DNA of 64,000 nucleotides from Areca catechu (taxonomy: Eukaryota; Streptophyta; Magnoliopsida; Arecales; Arecaceae): contig CM038044.1 in NCBI GenBank assembly GCA_021397845.1, forward strand, positions 38,116,354 to 38,180,353. Direction: 5' to 3'. Shown piece after piece: positions 31,632-44,006 of this stretch. Position 1 is the stretch's first letter; every line of letters starts with the position of its first letter. The notes under the pieces are model-generated. The model was given only the letters and a program-made list of their open reading frames with translations. It ran no database searches and was not told the origin of the DNA. The translations under genes were made by a program, and so were the position numbers.

Positions 31632-33193
31632 TGTTTCCCAGGTGGCTTCCCAAGGGGGGGTAAATTGGGATTAAAAAATATTTCATAATTATGTACACTT
31701 TGAAATTCTTTTGGTGTTGTGATGCAATATGCAATGCATAAGTAAATAAACAAATGCAAGAAGCTAAAGATAAGCACACACACAAAAACAAATAAATTTA
31801 AAGTGGTTCGGAGCAACCGGCTCTTACATCCACTATCTAAACACCACTTGAGATTTCCACTATATCCCCCAACCGGAATACAGTTGGATTGTTTTACCAG
31901 GCTTACAATCCAAACCTATACACTTTTGTTTTATCAGGATTACCAAAGAAATCCAAACTCCTTTGGTTTTGAACAGGATCACCAAAGAAACCCTAACACT
32001 TGGTTTTATACCGGGATCACCAAGAACCAAATTTTGGTTTTCACAAGGCTCACCTAAAAACCTTCAACCCTCTTTAAAGACATAGCCCCTTGCTATTCTT
32101 AGAGAGAAAACAAAAATAGATAGAAATAAACAAACAAATCGAGTTTGTTTAAATGTTGCCGATGTAGATCAAGATGAAGCCTAGCTTTGAATACTCTTTA
32201 ATGCTCTTCAAGCGGCTTCTTTGCTTCTTCAATGAGTGGATTCAATGATGAAGAGGAGTTAGTGAAGCTTTGAATCCTAACTTGAAAGCTCTTGAAGTAG
32301 GTAGGTAAAAGACTTGAAGGCTCTTCAATTTCTCAAGATAATTTAATAATAATGCTTTAATAAAAATGTTTAACCCTCAAAAGCAATCCCTTTTATAGTT
32401 TTTCATGAGATATGGTCGTTGTAGGGCCTAGGGATTCGTAAAAGAGCTATTGGAGATGAATTTCAATTCAAAAATCACTTCCAGCAACTAGTCGTTGGAG
32501 TGCAGAAAATGACTACTCAAGTCGATCCGAGGTCCACGAGTCGGCTCGAAGTCTCAGACAGCCCAGACCAAATTTCTATAAAAGTCGACTCTTCAAGCTA
32601 GAGTCGGCTCTTGCCTTCAATCAATTCAAAACAGAAAATTACAGGAGTCGGCTCTTCAGGGTAGAGTTGGCTCGAAGTCTCAGTTCACCAAAAAATGTAA
32701 CTCTAGACGAATCAGTTATTAGAGCTCGAGTCAGCTTGAGATCTCAGACTTCAGAAACATGTATTCTTCCACGAGTTAGCTCTTGGGACAGGAGTCATCT
32801 CGAGATATTAAAACTTTGAAATTTCTTCATGCCATGCCACAAGGAGTCGGCTTTTGGTCCATGAGTCAGCTCTTGCCAAAACTTTAATTAATGATTCAAA
32901 CTTCTCCAAAACTCTTCAATACTTGAATCAAACAAGAGCTAATCTACATACTCTCAATTTCACAATTTTATAGCCCTTTTTACAAGATTACAAGATTGGC
33001 AAAATTAAGGCTTTTACAAGTTAAAGTTTATAAAAGTCCATACATAATTAAATTACTTCTCAATCAATTTGAAAACTAATTTAAACTAAAGGTAACCAAT
33101 TTCCTGCAAAAACTTCTCAAGTAATTGAAAGAAATAGTAACATATACATGCTCCAATATTTTGTGATCATCAAAATCATTCCAGGGGTCAACA
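31632..33193 (-). repeat. 3' LTR of F3 (1562 bp)
   Basis: It runs TGTTTCCCAGG to GGGGTCAACA. A minus-strand TATA box (AACTATAAAAGG) lies at 32391-32400. MSA-like sites lie at 32413-32423 and 32489-32499 (TCCAACGACTA, one mismatch). Confidence 0.94.
32515..32874 (-). repeat. F3 3' LTR array of GAGTCGGCTCGAG motifs
   Basis: About a dozen copies of gagtcggctc(gag/tt) occur, many with C to T changes (gagtcagctc, gagttggctc). The array starts about 117 bp upstream of TATA in element sense. The matching array in the 5' LTR is at 43321-43683. Confidence 0.85.
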
Positions 33194-33720
33194 ATCTCTC
33201 CCTTTTTGATGATGACAAAATACTGGGCTTGAACATAATTTAAAGACTCTTTACAATTGCAGTGTATCATATCCACATGTATCAAATGATATTGACATAG
33301 TGTGTATCAATCAATTGAGTATCAAGGTATCAAATTATTGAATTGATAAGTATTAATACAATGTATCATATGTATCAAATATATAATAAGATCGAAAACT
33401 TATCAACACCAAGTATCATATGTATCGATACAAAGCTTCATCTGTATCATATGTGTATCAAGTATCGAAAACATAATGTATCAAAATATAATGTATCAAA
33501 TGTATTGCATATCGAAACTTCACATAATTTACTAGTATTTAAAGTAAATTTCATGAAAAATTAACAAACATAAGCTCCCCCTTACTAAAGTAATCAAATT
33601 TTCATAAGTTTTTATACATATTCATGTTTTTATAAATAATTATGCACATTTTCATAAATTAACATTCATATCTTCACATATTCATGCACATTCATATTTC
33701 CTCCCTTCTCCCCCTTTTTG
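33194..33720 (-). promoter_or_regulatory. F3 polypurine tracts and 3' untranslated region
   Basis: The primary tract is at 33194-33207 (minus strand AAAAAGGGAGAGAT). Two further tracts lie at 33575-33585 and 33708-33720 (CAAAAAGGGGGAG). Between them lies an AT-rich stretch with about ten gtatcat/atgtatca repeats (33265-33520). No gene is seen. Confidence 0.7.
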
Positions 33721-33804
33721 TCATCAACAAAAGGTATACAAGATAGGAGAATATTCATTCATAATAAGTCATGAGTGTCTCGTAAGAAGATATGTAGCAT
33801 AAAA

Positions 33805-33807
<3 letters not shown>

Positions 33808-33838
<31 letters not shown>
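33808..33838. repeat. AT dinucleotide microsatellite
   Basis: About 15 uninterrupted ta/at units in the F3 3' untranslated region. The flanks to 33975 hold no gene. Confidence 0.97.
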
Positions 33839-33843
<5 letters not shown>

Positions 33844-33975
33844 AGTACATTAGTGACACATTACAAATATGCCTCGGCATGACAAAATAGTATCACAATA
33901 ATAAGATATAAAAAGTATAAAGTCCTAAAAATATCAAGATGAAAGACTAAAACATCAAAAGGATGGACTAAAACA

Positions 33976-36900
33976 TCAAAAAGAAGGACTAGGATCATCA
34001 CCACTAGGGTCTTCCTCACTAGAGGAGGAACCGACCTCTAAAATGCCTGGAGCAGGCCTGAACTTAGGGAACCTAGGCCTAAGGTTCCTGAGTCTAGTCC
34101 TAACAGGTGTAGTAGTCCTAGAGGCTTTAGCTTTCACTTTGGACTCAAAAGAAATGATGATATGTCACGGACTTAGCCATTGGCTCATCGTAGGGGGTGT
34201 CGGCATGGGCATGGCATGGTGCTGCGAAGGGTTGGCATGGCAAAGAATTTGCAATGCTCCTCGATACCTTGGAATCCCAGGGGTGGAGCTCAGTTGGATG
34301 CCTTGTTAGGGTAGTGAGGGGAGTAACGGTTCGCCATGAAATGGCATATCGTCGCATAATATTTGGGGACTCGGGAAGCTTGATATTTGGCATGGCGGTG
34401 GTTCGCCAAGATATATGTTGTGACTCGAGGGATCCTCTTGGTTTTGAGGAGGGATGCGGGGCTTTGGCCGTATTCCCGACTCCCCTAGGCCCGTAGGATA
34501 CGGGTTCATCGTGGCCCAATTGCAGGCAAGAAGGTGCTATGCCTGAATGGTTTCTCATGGAGACATTCGGGGCAATGTTGGTCGAACGAGTTGGCCATAT
34601 TATACGGAGATGGGGCTTTCCAAGAGGTTGATTTTCAAGGAATGGTCCAGGCTACTCTATGCATTCTTGATCTCTATGATGGAGCAAAGAGGCGATAGAG
34701 AATCTAGTCGGGCAAGGGTTGGCCTACCTTAATAGGCAAGTCTTGTGAGCATTGGCCAGGTTGATGTCTCGCAAGGATCCATGGGAGCCAGTCGGCCATG
34801 GAGTTAAAGTGTGGCTTCTGTAAATTCGGTCGGATATATGCCTTGGAGCTGGGCCAAGGTCAAGGGTGACCAAGTGGGTCATGCTGAGGAGGGAACAACA
34901 AGATGTAAGGACTAGCCGGTCGAAGATATTTATTTGATGGGCAGACTTGGATGCAAATATCATAGCAGTGCACTGGTTGCGAATAGGCCGAGGACATAGG
35001 ATGTTGGACGGTATGGTCATGGGTTTTCAGCACCGTGGCAATGTGTAGTGAGGTATGAATAGGCCATGAACATTGTCGAGCGATATGGCCATTGATAGGA
35101 AGGCATGCTAAGGATGCAAGACCGGGATCAGAATACAAGAGCTTGTGGGGGAGCTGGGAAAGGCAAAATCCGAGAAAGCTTGGGAATGTGTTCAATCATT
35201 CATTGCTCTACGGAGTGATGTGATGTGTCGGCTTGGCGGGTCAGTTAGGCGACACTAGAGATGGTTTACCTAAGCCTCATGCGGAGTGAAGGCATTGCAT
35301 GATCGTGTCATGTGACTGTAGTCTGTGTATTCCTGAAGGGCAGCATGGTAGCTTGCGGATCAGAGGCACAGTGGTTATGTCATGACACAAAGGTACTCAG
35401 ATTTGGGGCTACTTGGATGAGCAATACTTGGCTTCAGGGGTAAAGCCATTAGGTTAGCACTGAGGTGCTGAGTTGCGGAGCACTCTTGGGAGGTGTATAA
35501 TGTTATGGCATGGAAGTGCGCATGAGCGTTGCAGTTGGCCTGAGGGTTAGGTTGCTTGCAGGCACTTAAGGGTGTCGCATGGATTCAGTTTGACAGTGTT
35601 GCTGGGCAGGGGCATTGAGGTGCATGCTTGGCTATGTGGCTAGATTGCTGCACATTTATCTGTATGTCCAAGGAAAGGACTCAGGAGGGCTGGCCTTGGT
35701 GCATGGTATGCTAGGGCACTGCACGGGTGTTTGAGTAAGAAAACACTCACCCCGTGATAGATAGGAGTGGGTCTGATAGTGGGAGGATCAAACGACAAGG
35801 TCAAAGTGCTGGTGGTAGACAATATCTCTGTAGCTGTAGTCTCTCCAATATTAGATCCTAGAATCTCAGTACCAGCCTCAGCCTCAGCAGGAGTGGCCTC
35901 TAAAGGAATATCACTGAAATGTGCTGCCTATCCCTGCCCGCAATCAGTGCTAATGTCAGGTGCTACTATGGAAGTAGTCGATATAGACTGACTGGCTGCA
36001 ATAAGCTGTCGAAGAATAGTCATGATGTCCTGGAATCCCTGGTGCATCTCTGACTGAAGAACAGATATCCTGGCATTAGTCTCAACTCTCCCTCTGTGAA
36101 GACTCGAGATCTCGTCCAGTACATGCTGCAATCGATCATCAGCATCAAGTCCAACAGCTGTAGATCCTCTGACTGATGAACGAGGAGTAGATGGAGCTGG
36201 CTCTGAGGGTCCAGCCTCGTCAACATGTGCCTTTGCCTCTGGACCATGTCCCTCTATTGCTTGAATATCCTCATCAGAATCCTCCTCAGAATGAGCCACT
36301 GGAAGACTTGAGCTCTTCCTAATCCAGTGACCCTCTACTTTAATAAATCCCATCCGAGTCAGAGATTTCAAGTTGTATCTGTCTATGTGTAAAAGTAGCA
36401 TATTGTCCTCATCAGACAAATCAACTAGGGCATCCTGAAATAAAAGTGTGAATACCATCCCGTATGGTAGACATGCTCGTTCCCTACAAGTAGTCTCTCT
36501 CATCTGTGATAGCATAATGAATGGTAGATTGAAGGCCTTTCCCTCAATCAAGCATCTCATAAAGACCAGGTCGCGCTCACTAACCCAGTCAAACCTCCCC
36601 GTCCGGGGCAAGAAGATACGACTAATGATGTTGTGCGATATCTCATTTCCAATGATAATTGGTTTGCACTAACATGAATAACTTCCTTTACATTTGTCCT
36701 TTCCAGTACTAATCTCAAAGTTTTTTGCTTCTCCTTCAAAACTAGATAACTTTCACCCTCTTTTGGAATGTGAAGAATACTTGATAATTTTTGTTCACTA
36801 ATTTCAATGTGTTTACCCTTCACTATACCTTCAATGTGGAATGCACCTAAGGACATACTTTCAAAAAATTGCCTAACAAGGTTTGGATAGGTGGGAAGAT

Positions 36901-37177
36901 TGAGCATACAAAAATCTCTCCAACCCTATTTAGCCAACCAATCACCAATGTGCAAATGCTCTTGTTCTAGAAAATTGAAATCAATGCATCTACCAAGTAT
37001 AACTTGTTTATTTTCCATTAAAATAACTTGCCTTGGTGCCTCTTGTTCTTCCTCATGCTCTATTTGCTGTTCTTCTTCTAGATTTGAGGTATCCAAATGC
37101 CGCTTTATCCTTCTTTCCTCCGCAACTGACCGAACCAACCTCCTAGGTTTCTTGGCTACAGCCTTACAAGTAGCCAT
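33976..37177 (-). pseudogene. F3 ORF3: Sirevirus accessory protein, split by a solo LTR
   Basis: The start is the ATG at 37177 (MATCKAVAKKPRRLVRS, a basic N-terminus). The N-terminal domain matches F1 and F2: HLHIGDWL, PNLVRQFFESM, VSANQLSLEM, TGRFDWVSERDLVFM, FNLPFIMLSQM. A frame change lies near 36610-36660. A coiled coil (DRLQHVLDEISSLHRGRVET and following, ending GFQDIMTILRQL) lies at about 36010-36140, then a Ser/Thr/Pro-rich part. An insertion (34163-35759) separates the C-terminus, which is Arg-rich and ends ILEVGSSSSEEDPSGDDPS before TGA at 33976-33978. The tail looks like a SUMO-interacting motif (inference). No membrane segment or signal peptide is seen. Function unknown. Confidence 0.78.
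34163..35759. mobile_element. Probable solo LTR inside F3 ORF3
   Basis: A 1.6-kb block with much higher GC than its flanks interrupts ORF3. It starts TGTCACGG and ends CCGTGATA, imperfect inverted ends of the kind seen in plant gypsy LTRs that begin TGTCACG. GATA directly precedes and follows it; a 5-bp duplication is not clear. No reverse transcriptase or Gag motif is visible. The open frames within it (34145-34558 and others) match no family I know. Its direction is undetermined. Confidence 0.55.
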
Positions 37178-37305
37178 CTAGCTTTGATTAGGACTTTGGA
37201 GGGTTTAGGAAGAGTTCTTGAAGCTTTTCCTAGGTTAGGGTTAGGAGTTGGCTAAAGGAAAGTGGGAAATAAGGAAAGAAATAGTAAAAACAAATCTATG
37301 GAGCC

Positions 37306-37376
37306 CTATTTAAAAACATTCGGCCTGACACTCGAGTTGGCTCGCTGAACCACCTGATGACTCGAGTCGGCTCGAG
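37306..37376 (-). promoter_or_regulatory. F3 internal array and TATA-like box upstream of ORF3
   Basis: Two copies of the F3 LTR motif occur, ctcgagttggctcg (37331-37344) and ctcgagtcggctcgag (37361-37376), followed in element sense by TTTTTAAATAG (37306-37316). They lie 130-200 bp upstream of the ORF3 start. Promoter function is inferred. Confidence 0.55.
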
Positions 37377-37521
37377 CCAAAATTCAGCCTAAAACTCGAA
37401 AAAAGTTAAAATCAATTTCTATGGGTTTCTAGTCACTAAAATAGGTTATCATTAGCTCTAGAAGGAAATTTGAAATGTCTAGATAATCTTTCCTTATTAT
37501 TTAAAAATTAGGTCAAAATGT

Positions 37522-40500
37522 TCAAAATGGGTCACACAGGCCTAATTCGCCTCTAATCTACTCAAATCTTTCTTGACTTAGGGGTTTAGTAAAAATGCCA
37601 GCTAGTTGATCTTCAGTAGGTACAAATTCTAGCTCAACAACATTATTTAAAACATGATCATGAATAAAATGATGTCTTATTTCTATGTGCTTAGTTTGTA
37701 AATGCTGAATTGGATTTTTGGATAAGTTAATAGCACTAGTGTTATCACATTTAATAAAAATTTTATATTGGACAATACCATAATCTTCTAGTTATTGCTT
37801 GATCCATAATACTTGAGCACAACAGCTCCCAGCAACTACGTATTCTACCTCAGCAATAGACAGTGCTATAGAGTTCTGCTTGCGATAGTGCCATGAAATC
37901 AAGTTAACACCTAGAAATTGACAGGTTCTACTTGTACTTTTTCTATCAATTTTACAACCTCCATAATCAGCATCAGAATAACTAATTAATTTCAAGAATG
38001 TGTGCTTAGAGTACCATAAACCTAGATTGCATGTGCCTTTGAGATACTTAATGATTCTTTTAATAGCCATGATGTGTGACTCTTTTGGATTAGATTGAAA
38101 ACATGCACACATACAAATACTAAATAAAATATCAGGTCTACTAGCTATCAAATAAAGTAAAGAACCGATCATACCTCTGTACAGCTTTTGATCAACATTG
38201 GTGCCATTCTTATCTTCATCAAGTCTACATGCAGGATTCATAGGTGTTCCAATTTCTTTGCTTGATTCCATGCCAAATTTCTTGATAATCTCTTTGATGT
38301 ATTTGGCTTGGTTTATCAGAATATCTTAGATTGTTTGATTTGAAGCTCGAGAAAGTAACTTAGCTCACCCATCAAGCTCATCTCGAATTCACCCTGCATT
38401 AGCTTAGCAAAGTCTTGACACAAAGATTCATCAATAGATCCAAAAATAATATCATCAACATAGATTTGAACAACTAGAATATCATTATCTCTTCTTTGAA
38501 TAAATAGTGTGGTGTCAACACTACTTACAAAATCATTTGCAATTAAAAACTTACTTAGTCTGTCATACCAGGTTCTAGGTACCTGTTTCAGACCATACAA
38601 AGCTTTATTTAATTTGAAAACGTGATTTGAAAATGAGTGATCGATAAAATCCTGTGGTTGTTCGACAAAAACTTCTTCAGATAGAAAACCATTCAAAAAT
38701 GTACTTTTTATGTCCATTTGAAATAATTTAAAATTCATAAAGTATGCATATGCTAATAGTAATCTAATAGCTTATAACCTAGCTAATGGTGCATAAGTTT
38801 CATTAAAATCTATTCCCTCTTCTTGATTATATCCTTGTGCTACCAGTCTGGCCTTATTTCTAATTACATTTCCTTCTTTATCTAATTTATTTCTATAAAC
38901 CTACCTAGTACCTATAACAAGATAGTCACTAGGTCTTTCTACTAGGGTCTAAATATTATTTTTCCTAAATTGGTTTAATTCATCATGCATTGCTAACATC
39001 CAATTATGATCAGTTTCAGTTTCTTCTATAGTATGTGGTTCTACATGAGAAACAAAAGTAATTAAGTCATGAGTATCACTATGTGCAGCTCTAGTTCTAA
39101 CACCTTGAGATGGGTCTCCTATAATTAATTCTTTGGGATGTGAGTGTACATACCTCCATTCTTTGGGTATATCATCATGATTTTTGCTTACCTCTTCTTC
39201 ATGTGGTTCACTTGATTGTTTATCTTTGAGAGTCAAATCTTTCAGTCCATGTTCTAGTGTACCTGCATCATCATCAGCAAGATCTTCTTTTCTAGAAGAT
39301 GAAATATCATATTCATTGAAAACAACATATATTGATTCTTCTACAGTCAATGTTCTTTTGTTGAAAACTCGATAGGCTTTACTATTTAAAGAGTATCCAA
39401 GAAAAATAGTCTCATCGGATTTTGCATCAAATTTATCAAGATTATCTTTTTCATTGTTAAGAACAAAATATTTACAGTCAAAAACATGAAAATATTTGAT
39501 ATTAGGCTTTTTATTGTTCCACAGTTCATAGGGGATTTTTTTAATGATAGGTTTAATCAAAACTCTGTTCAAAATATAGCAAGCGATATTTATAGCTTCT
39601 GCCCAAAAATATTTTGAAAGATTTCCTTCATAAAGCAATGTTTAGGACATCTCTTCCAAAGTATGATTCTTTTTTTCTACAACACCATTTTGCTGTGGTG
39701 TTCTAGGTGTAGAGAAGTTATGGTCAATACCGTGCTTTGTGCAAAAGTGATCAAAATATTGATTTTCAAACTCAGTGCCATGATCACTACGAATTGAAAT
39801 AATATACAGATTTTTAAAATTTATAACTCTTTTATAAAACTTTTTGAATACTTTGAAAGTTTCATCTTTATGTGCAATAAACAAAATCTATGTGTATCTT
39901 GAAAAATCATCTGCAATAATAAGATCATATTTCATATCACCTAGGCTTGCAGTCCTAGTAGGTTCAAATAGGTCCATGTGAAGTAGCTCTAAGCATCCAG
40001 TAGTAGAAACAATGTTTTTAGATTTAAAACTCTCCCTCACTTGCTTTCCTAGTTGACAAGCATCGCAAACATAATCAAAATTTACTTTAAATTTTGGCAA
40101 TCCTTTGACTAAGTCTTTTGAAATAAGTTTAGCTATAGTATCCATACTAGCATGTCCAAGTCGTCTATGCCATAGTAAACTTGATTCCTTGCTCTTGTCA
40201 TTCATTGCTACAAGACTTGTGTTGCTTGACATAGCCAGATCATTAAGATCTACTACATAAATGTTACAAAGTCTATGTCCAATGAATTTAGTACTAGAGT
40301 CAAGTGGATCAATTATAATACACATTGATGACTTGAAGAAAACAATAAAAATAATGTCACATAGCTGACTAATACTCAAAAGATTATGTTTTAACTTTTC
40401 TATAAGTAACACATTTCCAATAAATGTAGGAGTAATTTTAATTTTACCGATACTGATTATCCTTTCTTTGCGATTATCACCAAATGTTACCATTCCACCA

Positions 40501-40622
40501 TTTTTTTGTTCTAGGGTGAAGAATTGATCAGCGTCACCCGTCATGTATCTTGAACAACCACTATCTAGATACCATCTTTTCTTTATATTTGTGGCTGCAA
40601 GACATCCCTGCAAAATAATCAT
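37522..40622 (-). pseudogene. pol: F3 pol: protease, integrase, reverse transcriptase, RNase H, broken
   Basis: The start ATG at 40622 overlaps the gag stop (ATGA) in the -1 frame. In order: protease (RWYLDSGCSRYMTGD), pre-integrase zinc motif (LWHRRLGHAS, CDACQLGKQ), integrase (HMDLFEPTRT near 39970; RSDHGTEFENQYF near 39780; QQNGVVEKKN near 39690, catalytic triad visible), RT (38949-39090, then 38316-38738 with IYVDDIIFGS, an intact YVDD), RNase H (37792-38271, RKQNSIALSIAEVEYV, and on to TGA at 37522). Stops or frame changes lie near 39886, 39640, 38945, 38750 and 38320. It is better preserved than F2 pol. Confidence 0.92.
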
Positions 40623-42381
40623 TTAATAGATTTAGGTACCCAAGCTTTTTTGGATCCTTGCAAGTTAGTAAAAATGGTTCCTTTTGGAACCCAAACTTTC
40701 TTAATTTTCTTTTTGTCATTATATTTCAAATGACACTCAAATGCCTTATGACTAATATTATTGCAAGCATAGCATACAATCCTTGACTTTGAATGATAAG
40801 CATGAGATGATGCAAATTTAGGTCTAACTTGTTTTGAAATAATAAACTTAATAGCATATGATGTAGATGCAGAAAATTTATTTGAAATTGAACCTTTGTA
40901 ATCAATTCTAAATTTATTATTTATTTCTCTTTGATCTTTCAAAATTAAGCTTGTTGGAACTTAGGGTTAGTTTTTCAATCAAAGGCTTGAGATTTTGAAC
41001 TTCTTTCTTCAAATCATCATTTTTATTTTACAAACCTTTGTTTTTCTCAAGAATCTCTTCTTTTTCAAATTGGGTGATCTTAAGTATTTTACAAACTAGA
41101 CTTAATTCTCTTTGCAAAATTTTATCTCTTTCACCAAATTCATTTTTATCCTTTTCAAATGTATCACATTGGTTTTTCAAAGTTTTCATTTTTAAACCAG
41201 CTTTTTTATATTCTACAAGTAATTCACAAAATACATTATGCAGCTCATCATATTTAAATTCTAAGTTAGGTTCAGAAGTAGTTATCTCATCCTCCAAATC
41301 CATAAGACAGATCTATTATTTCTTCATCCTCTTCAGTGGATGTAGATTCATCGCTGTCACTCCATGCTGCAAGCATAGCCTTCTTCTTCTTTTTGGTGAA
41401 CATATTTTTCTTTGCTTTAGGACAGTCAAGATGGATATGTCCCGGTTTCTTGCATCCATAGCAAATTGGTACTTAATCTTTGTCTTTATCCTTCTCCTTT
41501 TCTTTGTCCTTTTCTCTTTCTCTCCCAAAATCTCTTTTTTTGAATTGCTTCCTCCATCTATTTGTTTTTCTTCTGCCTATAAACCTTTTAAACTTTCTCA
41601 TTATAAGGGCAATCTCATCATTTTCTAAATCATCATCATCTGATGAGTCTGAGTCTTCATTCCTGTCCTCTTCTGTAGATTTAAATGTTATAGCTTTCTT
41701 TCTTTTGAAATCTTCATCAGTTCTTTGTTGCATGGCTAATTCATGTATAATTAGTGAACCAAGCAACTCATCCAGTGGTAGAGTGTTCAGGTCCTTTGCC
41801 TCTTGAATAGCTATCACCTTAGCTTCCCATTTATCTGGCAATGATCTCAAAACTTTTTGAACAAGATCAGCATTAGTGTAAGTTCTACCAAGACTTTTGA
41901 GACCATTAATAATATTAGTAAAGCGAGTATACATAGCAGATATAGTCTTACTAGGATCCATCTTAAATAACTCATAGTTATGCACAAGAAAACTGATTTT
42001 TGATGTTTTAACTTGTGATATGTCTTCATGTATGATTTCTAGCTTGTCCCAAATTTTTTTAGCAGAATTACAAGTTGAAATTCTGTTAAACTCATTTGGA
42101 TCCAAAGCATAATACAACAAATTCATGGCTTTGGCATTCAGCTCAGCTAATTTCATATCATTTTCATCCCAATTCTCTTCTGGTTTAGGAACCTCTATAT
42201 CATTAACTTTAAGCGTGGGGGTGTGAGGTCCTTTCAAGATAATTTTTTATAAGTGAAAGTCTACGTCTTGAATGTATATTTTCATTCTTGCCTTCCAATA
42301 TGTATAATTGGTTCCGGTGAAAAGTAGAGGTCGATTTGTGGATTGACCTTCGGCCAAAGAAGTGCTCATGGGATGTGCCAT
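40619..42381 (-). pseudogene. gag: F3 gag: full-length capsid and nucleocapsid with few breaks
   Basis: The start ATG is at 42379-42381 (MAHPMSTSLAEGQSTNRP), followed by TGTNYTYWKARMKIYI, the copia Gag N-terminal motif; here the Trp lost in F0 and F2 is present. A TAA lies shortly after (near 42250), then the capsid is open from 42237 to 41473 (ENWDENDMKLAELNAKAMNL, AMYTRFTNIINGLKSLG, LRSLPDKWEAKVIAIQEAKD). First knuckle CYGCKKPGHIHLDC (about 41410-41460), coiled coil (41028-41303), second knuckle CYACNNISHKAFEC (about 40735-40775). It ends WVPKSIK at the TGA overlapping the pol ATG. Confidence 0.9.
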
Positions 42382-42414
42382 CTATCTTTACTCTAAGTAA
42401 TTTTCAGAGACTCT

Positions 42415-42426
42415 GCTCTGATACCA
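42415..42426 (-). promoter_or_regulatory. Primer-binding site of F3 (tRNA-iMet)
   Basis: The minus strand reads TGGTATCAGAGC, two bases from the LTR edge at 42429. Confidence 0.95.
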
Positions 42427-42428
42427 CT

Positions 42429-44001
42429 TGTTGCCCAGGAGGCTTCCCAAGAGGAGGGGTGAATTGGGATTAAAAAATTTTTCACAATTATGTGCACTTT
42501 GAAATTTTTTTGGTATTGTAGTGCAATATGCAATGTGGAAATAAATAAACAAATGCAAGAAGCTAAAGATAAGCACACACACAAATACAAAGAAATTTAG
42601 AGTGGTTTAGAGCAACCGGCTCCTATGTCCACTACCCAAGCACCACTTGGGATTTTCACTATATCCTCCAACCGAAATACAGTCGGATTGTTTTATCAGG
42701 CTCACAATCCAAACCTATACACTTTGGTTTTACCGGGATTATCAAAGAAACCCAAACTCTTTTGATTTTGAACAGGATCACCAAAGAAACTCTAACACTT
42801 AGTTTTATACCGGGATCACCAAGAACCCAATTTAGGTTTTCACAAGGCTTATCTAAAAACCTTCAACCCTCTCTAAAGACATAGCTCCTTGCTATTCTTA
42901 GAGAGAAAACAAAGATAGAGAGAAATAAACAAGCAACTATAACAAACCGAGTTTGTTTAAATGTTGCTGGTGTAGATCAAGATGAAGCCTTGTTTGAATA
43001 CTCTTTAATGCTCTTCAAGCGGCTTCTTTGCTTCTTCAATGAGTGGATTCAATGATGAAGAGGAGTTGGTGAAGCTTTAAATCCTAACTTGAAAGCTCTT
43101 GAAGTAGGTAGGTGAAAGACTTGAAGGCTCTTCAATTTCTCAAGATAAATCAACAATAATGCTCTAATAAAAATGTTTAATCCCTCAAAAGCAATCTCTT
43201 TTATAGTTTTTCATGAGATATGGCTGTTGTAGGGCCTAGGGATTCGTGAAAGAGCTGTTGGAGATAAATTTCAATTCAAAAATTACTTCCAGCAACTAGC
43301 CATTGGAGTGCAGAAAATAACTACTTGAGTCAGCTCGAGGTCCACAAGTCGGCTTGAAGTCTCAGACAGCCCAGACAAAACTTTTGTAAGAGTCGACTCT
43401 TCAAGCTGGAGTCGACTCTTGCCTTCAATCAATTCAAAATAGAAAATTACAGGAGTCAGCTCTTTAGGGTAGAGTCGTCTTGAAGTCTCAGTTCCCCAAA
43501 AAACATAACTCTGGATGAGTTGGCTCTTGGAGCTCGAGTCGGCTCGAGATCTCAGACTTCAGAAACATGTATTCTTTCACGAGTCAGCTCTTGGGATAGG
43601 AGTCGGCTCGAGATATTGAAACTCTGAAATTTCTTCGTGCCATGCCACAAGGAGTCGGCTCTTGGTCCATGAGTCAGCTCTTGCCAAAACTTCAATTAAT
43701 GATTCAAACTTCTCCAAAACTCTTCAATACTTGAATCAAACAAGAGCTAATCTACAAACTCTCAATTTCATAATTTTACAGCCAATTTTACAAGATTACG
43801 ATATTGGCAAAATTAAGGCTTTTACAAGTTAAAGTTCATAAAAGTCCATACATAATTGAATTACCTCTCAATCAATTTGAACACCAATTTAAACTAAAGG
43901 TAACCAATTTTCTGCAAAAACTTCTCAAGTAATTGAAAGAATTAGTAACATATACATGCTCCAATATTTTGTGATCATCAAAATCATTTCAGAGGTCAAC
44001 A
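42429..44001 (-). repeat. 5' LTR of F3 (1573 bp)
   Basis: It runs TGTTGCCCAGGAGG to GAGGTCAACA. TATA is at 43199-43206, an MSA-like site with a lost CpG (TCCAATGGCTA) at 43297-43307, and the GAGTCGGCTCGAG array at 43321-43683. Confidence 0.94.
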
Positions 44002-44006
44002 TTGAT

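Larger units (their letters stand above)
31632..44001 (-). mobile_element. F3: complete Sirevirus, 12.4 kb
   Basis: A minus-strand element with LTRs at 31632-33193 and 42429-44001, ORF3, pol, full-length gag and PBS. The target duplication TTGAT lies at 31627-31631 and 44002-44006. A probable solo LTR of 1.6 kb sits in ORF3. LTR divergence by eye is clearly higher than in F1. Confidence 0.95.

Noticed and set aside
33265..33520. gtatcat/atgtatca repeats as a satellite
   Set aside because: The spacing is irregular and the stretch is short; it looks like low-complexity 3' untranslated sequence of F3.
34145..34558. Open frame of 137 codons in the F3 insertion
   Set aside because: It has no recognisable motif, and other frames overlap it on both strands in GC-rich sequence.
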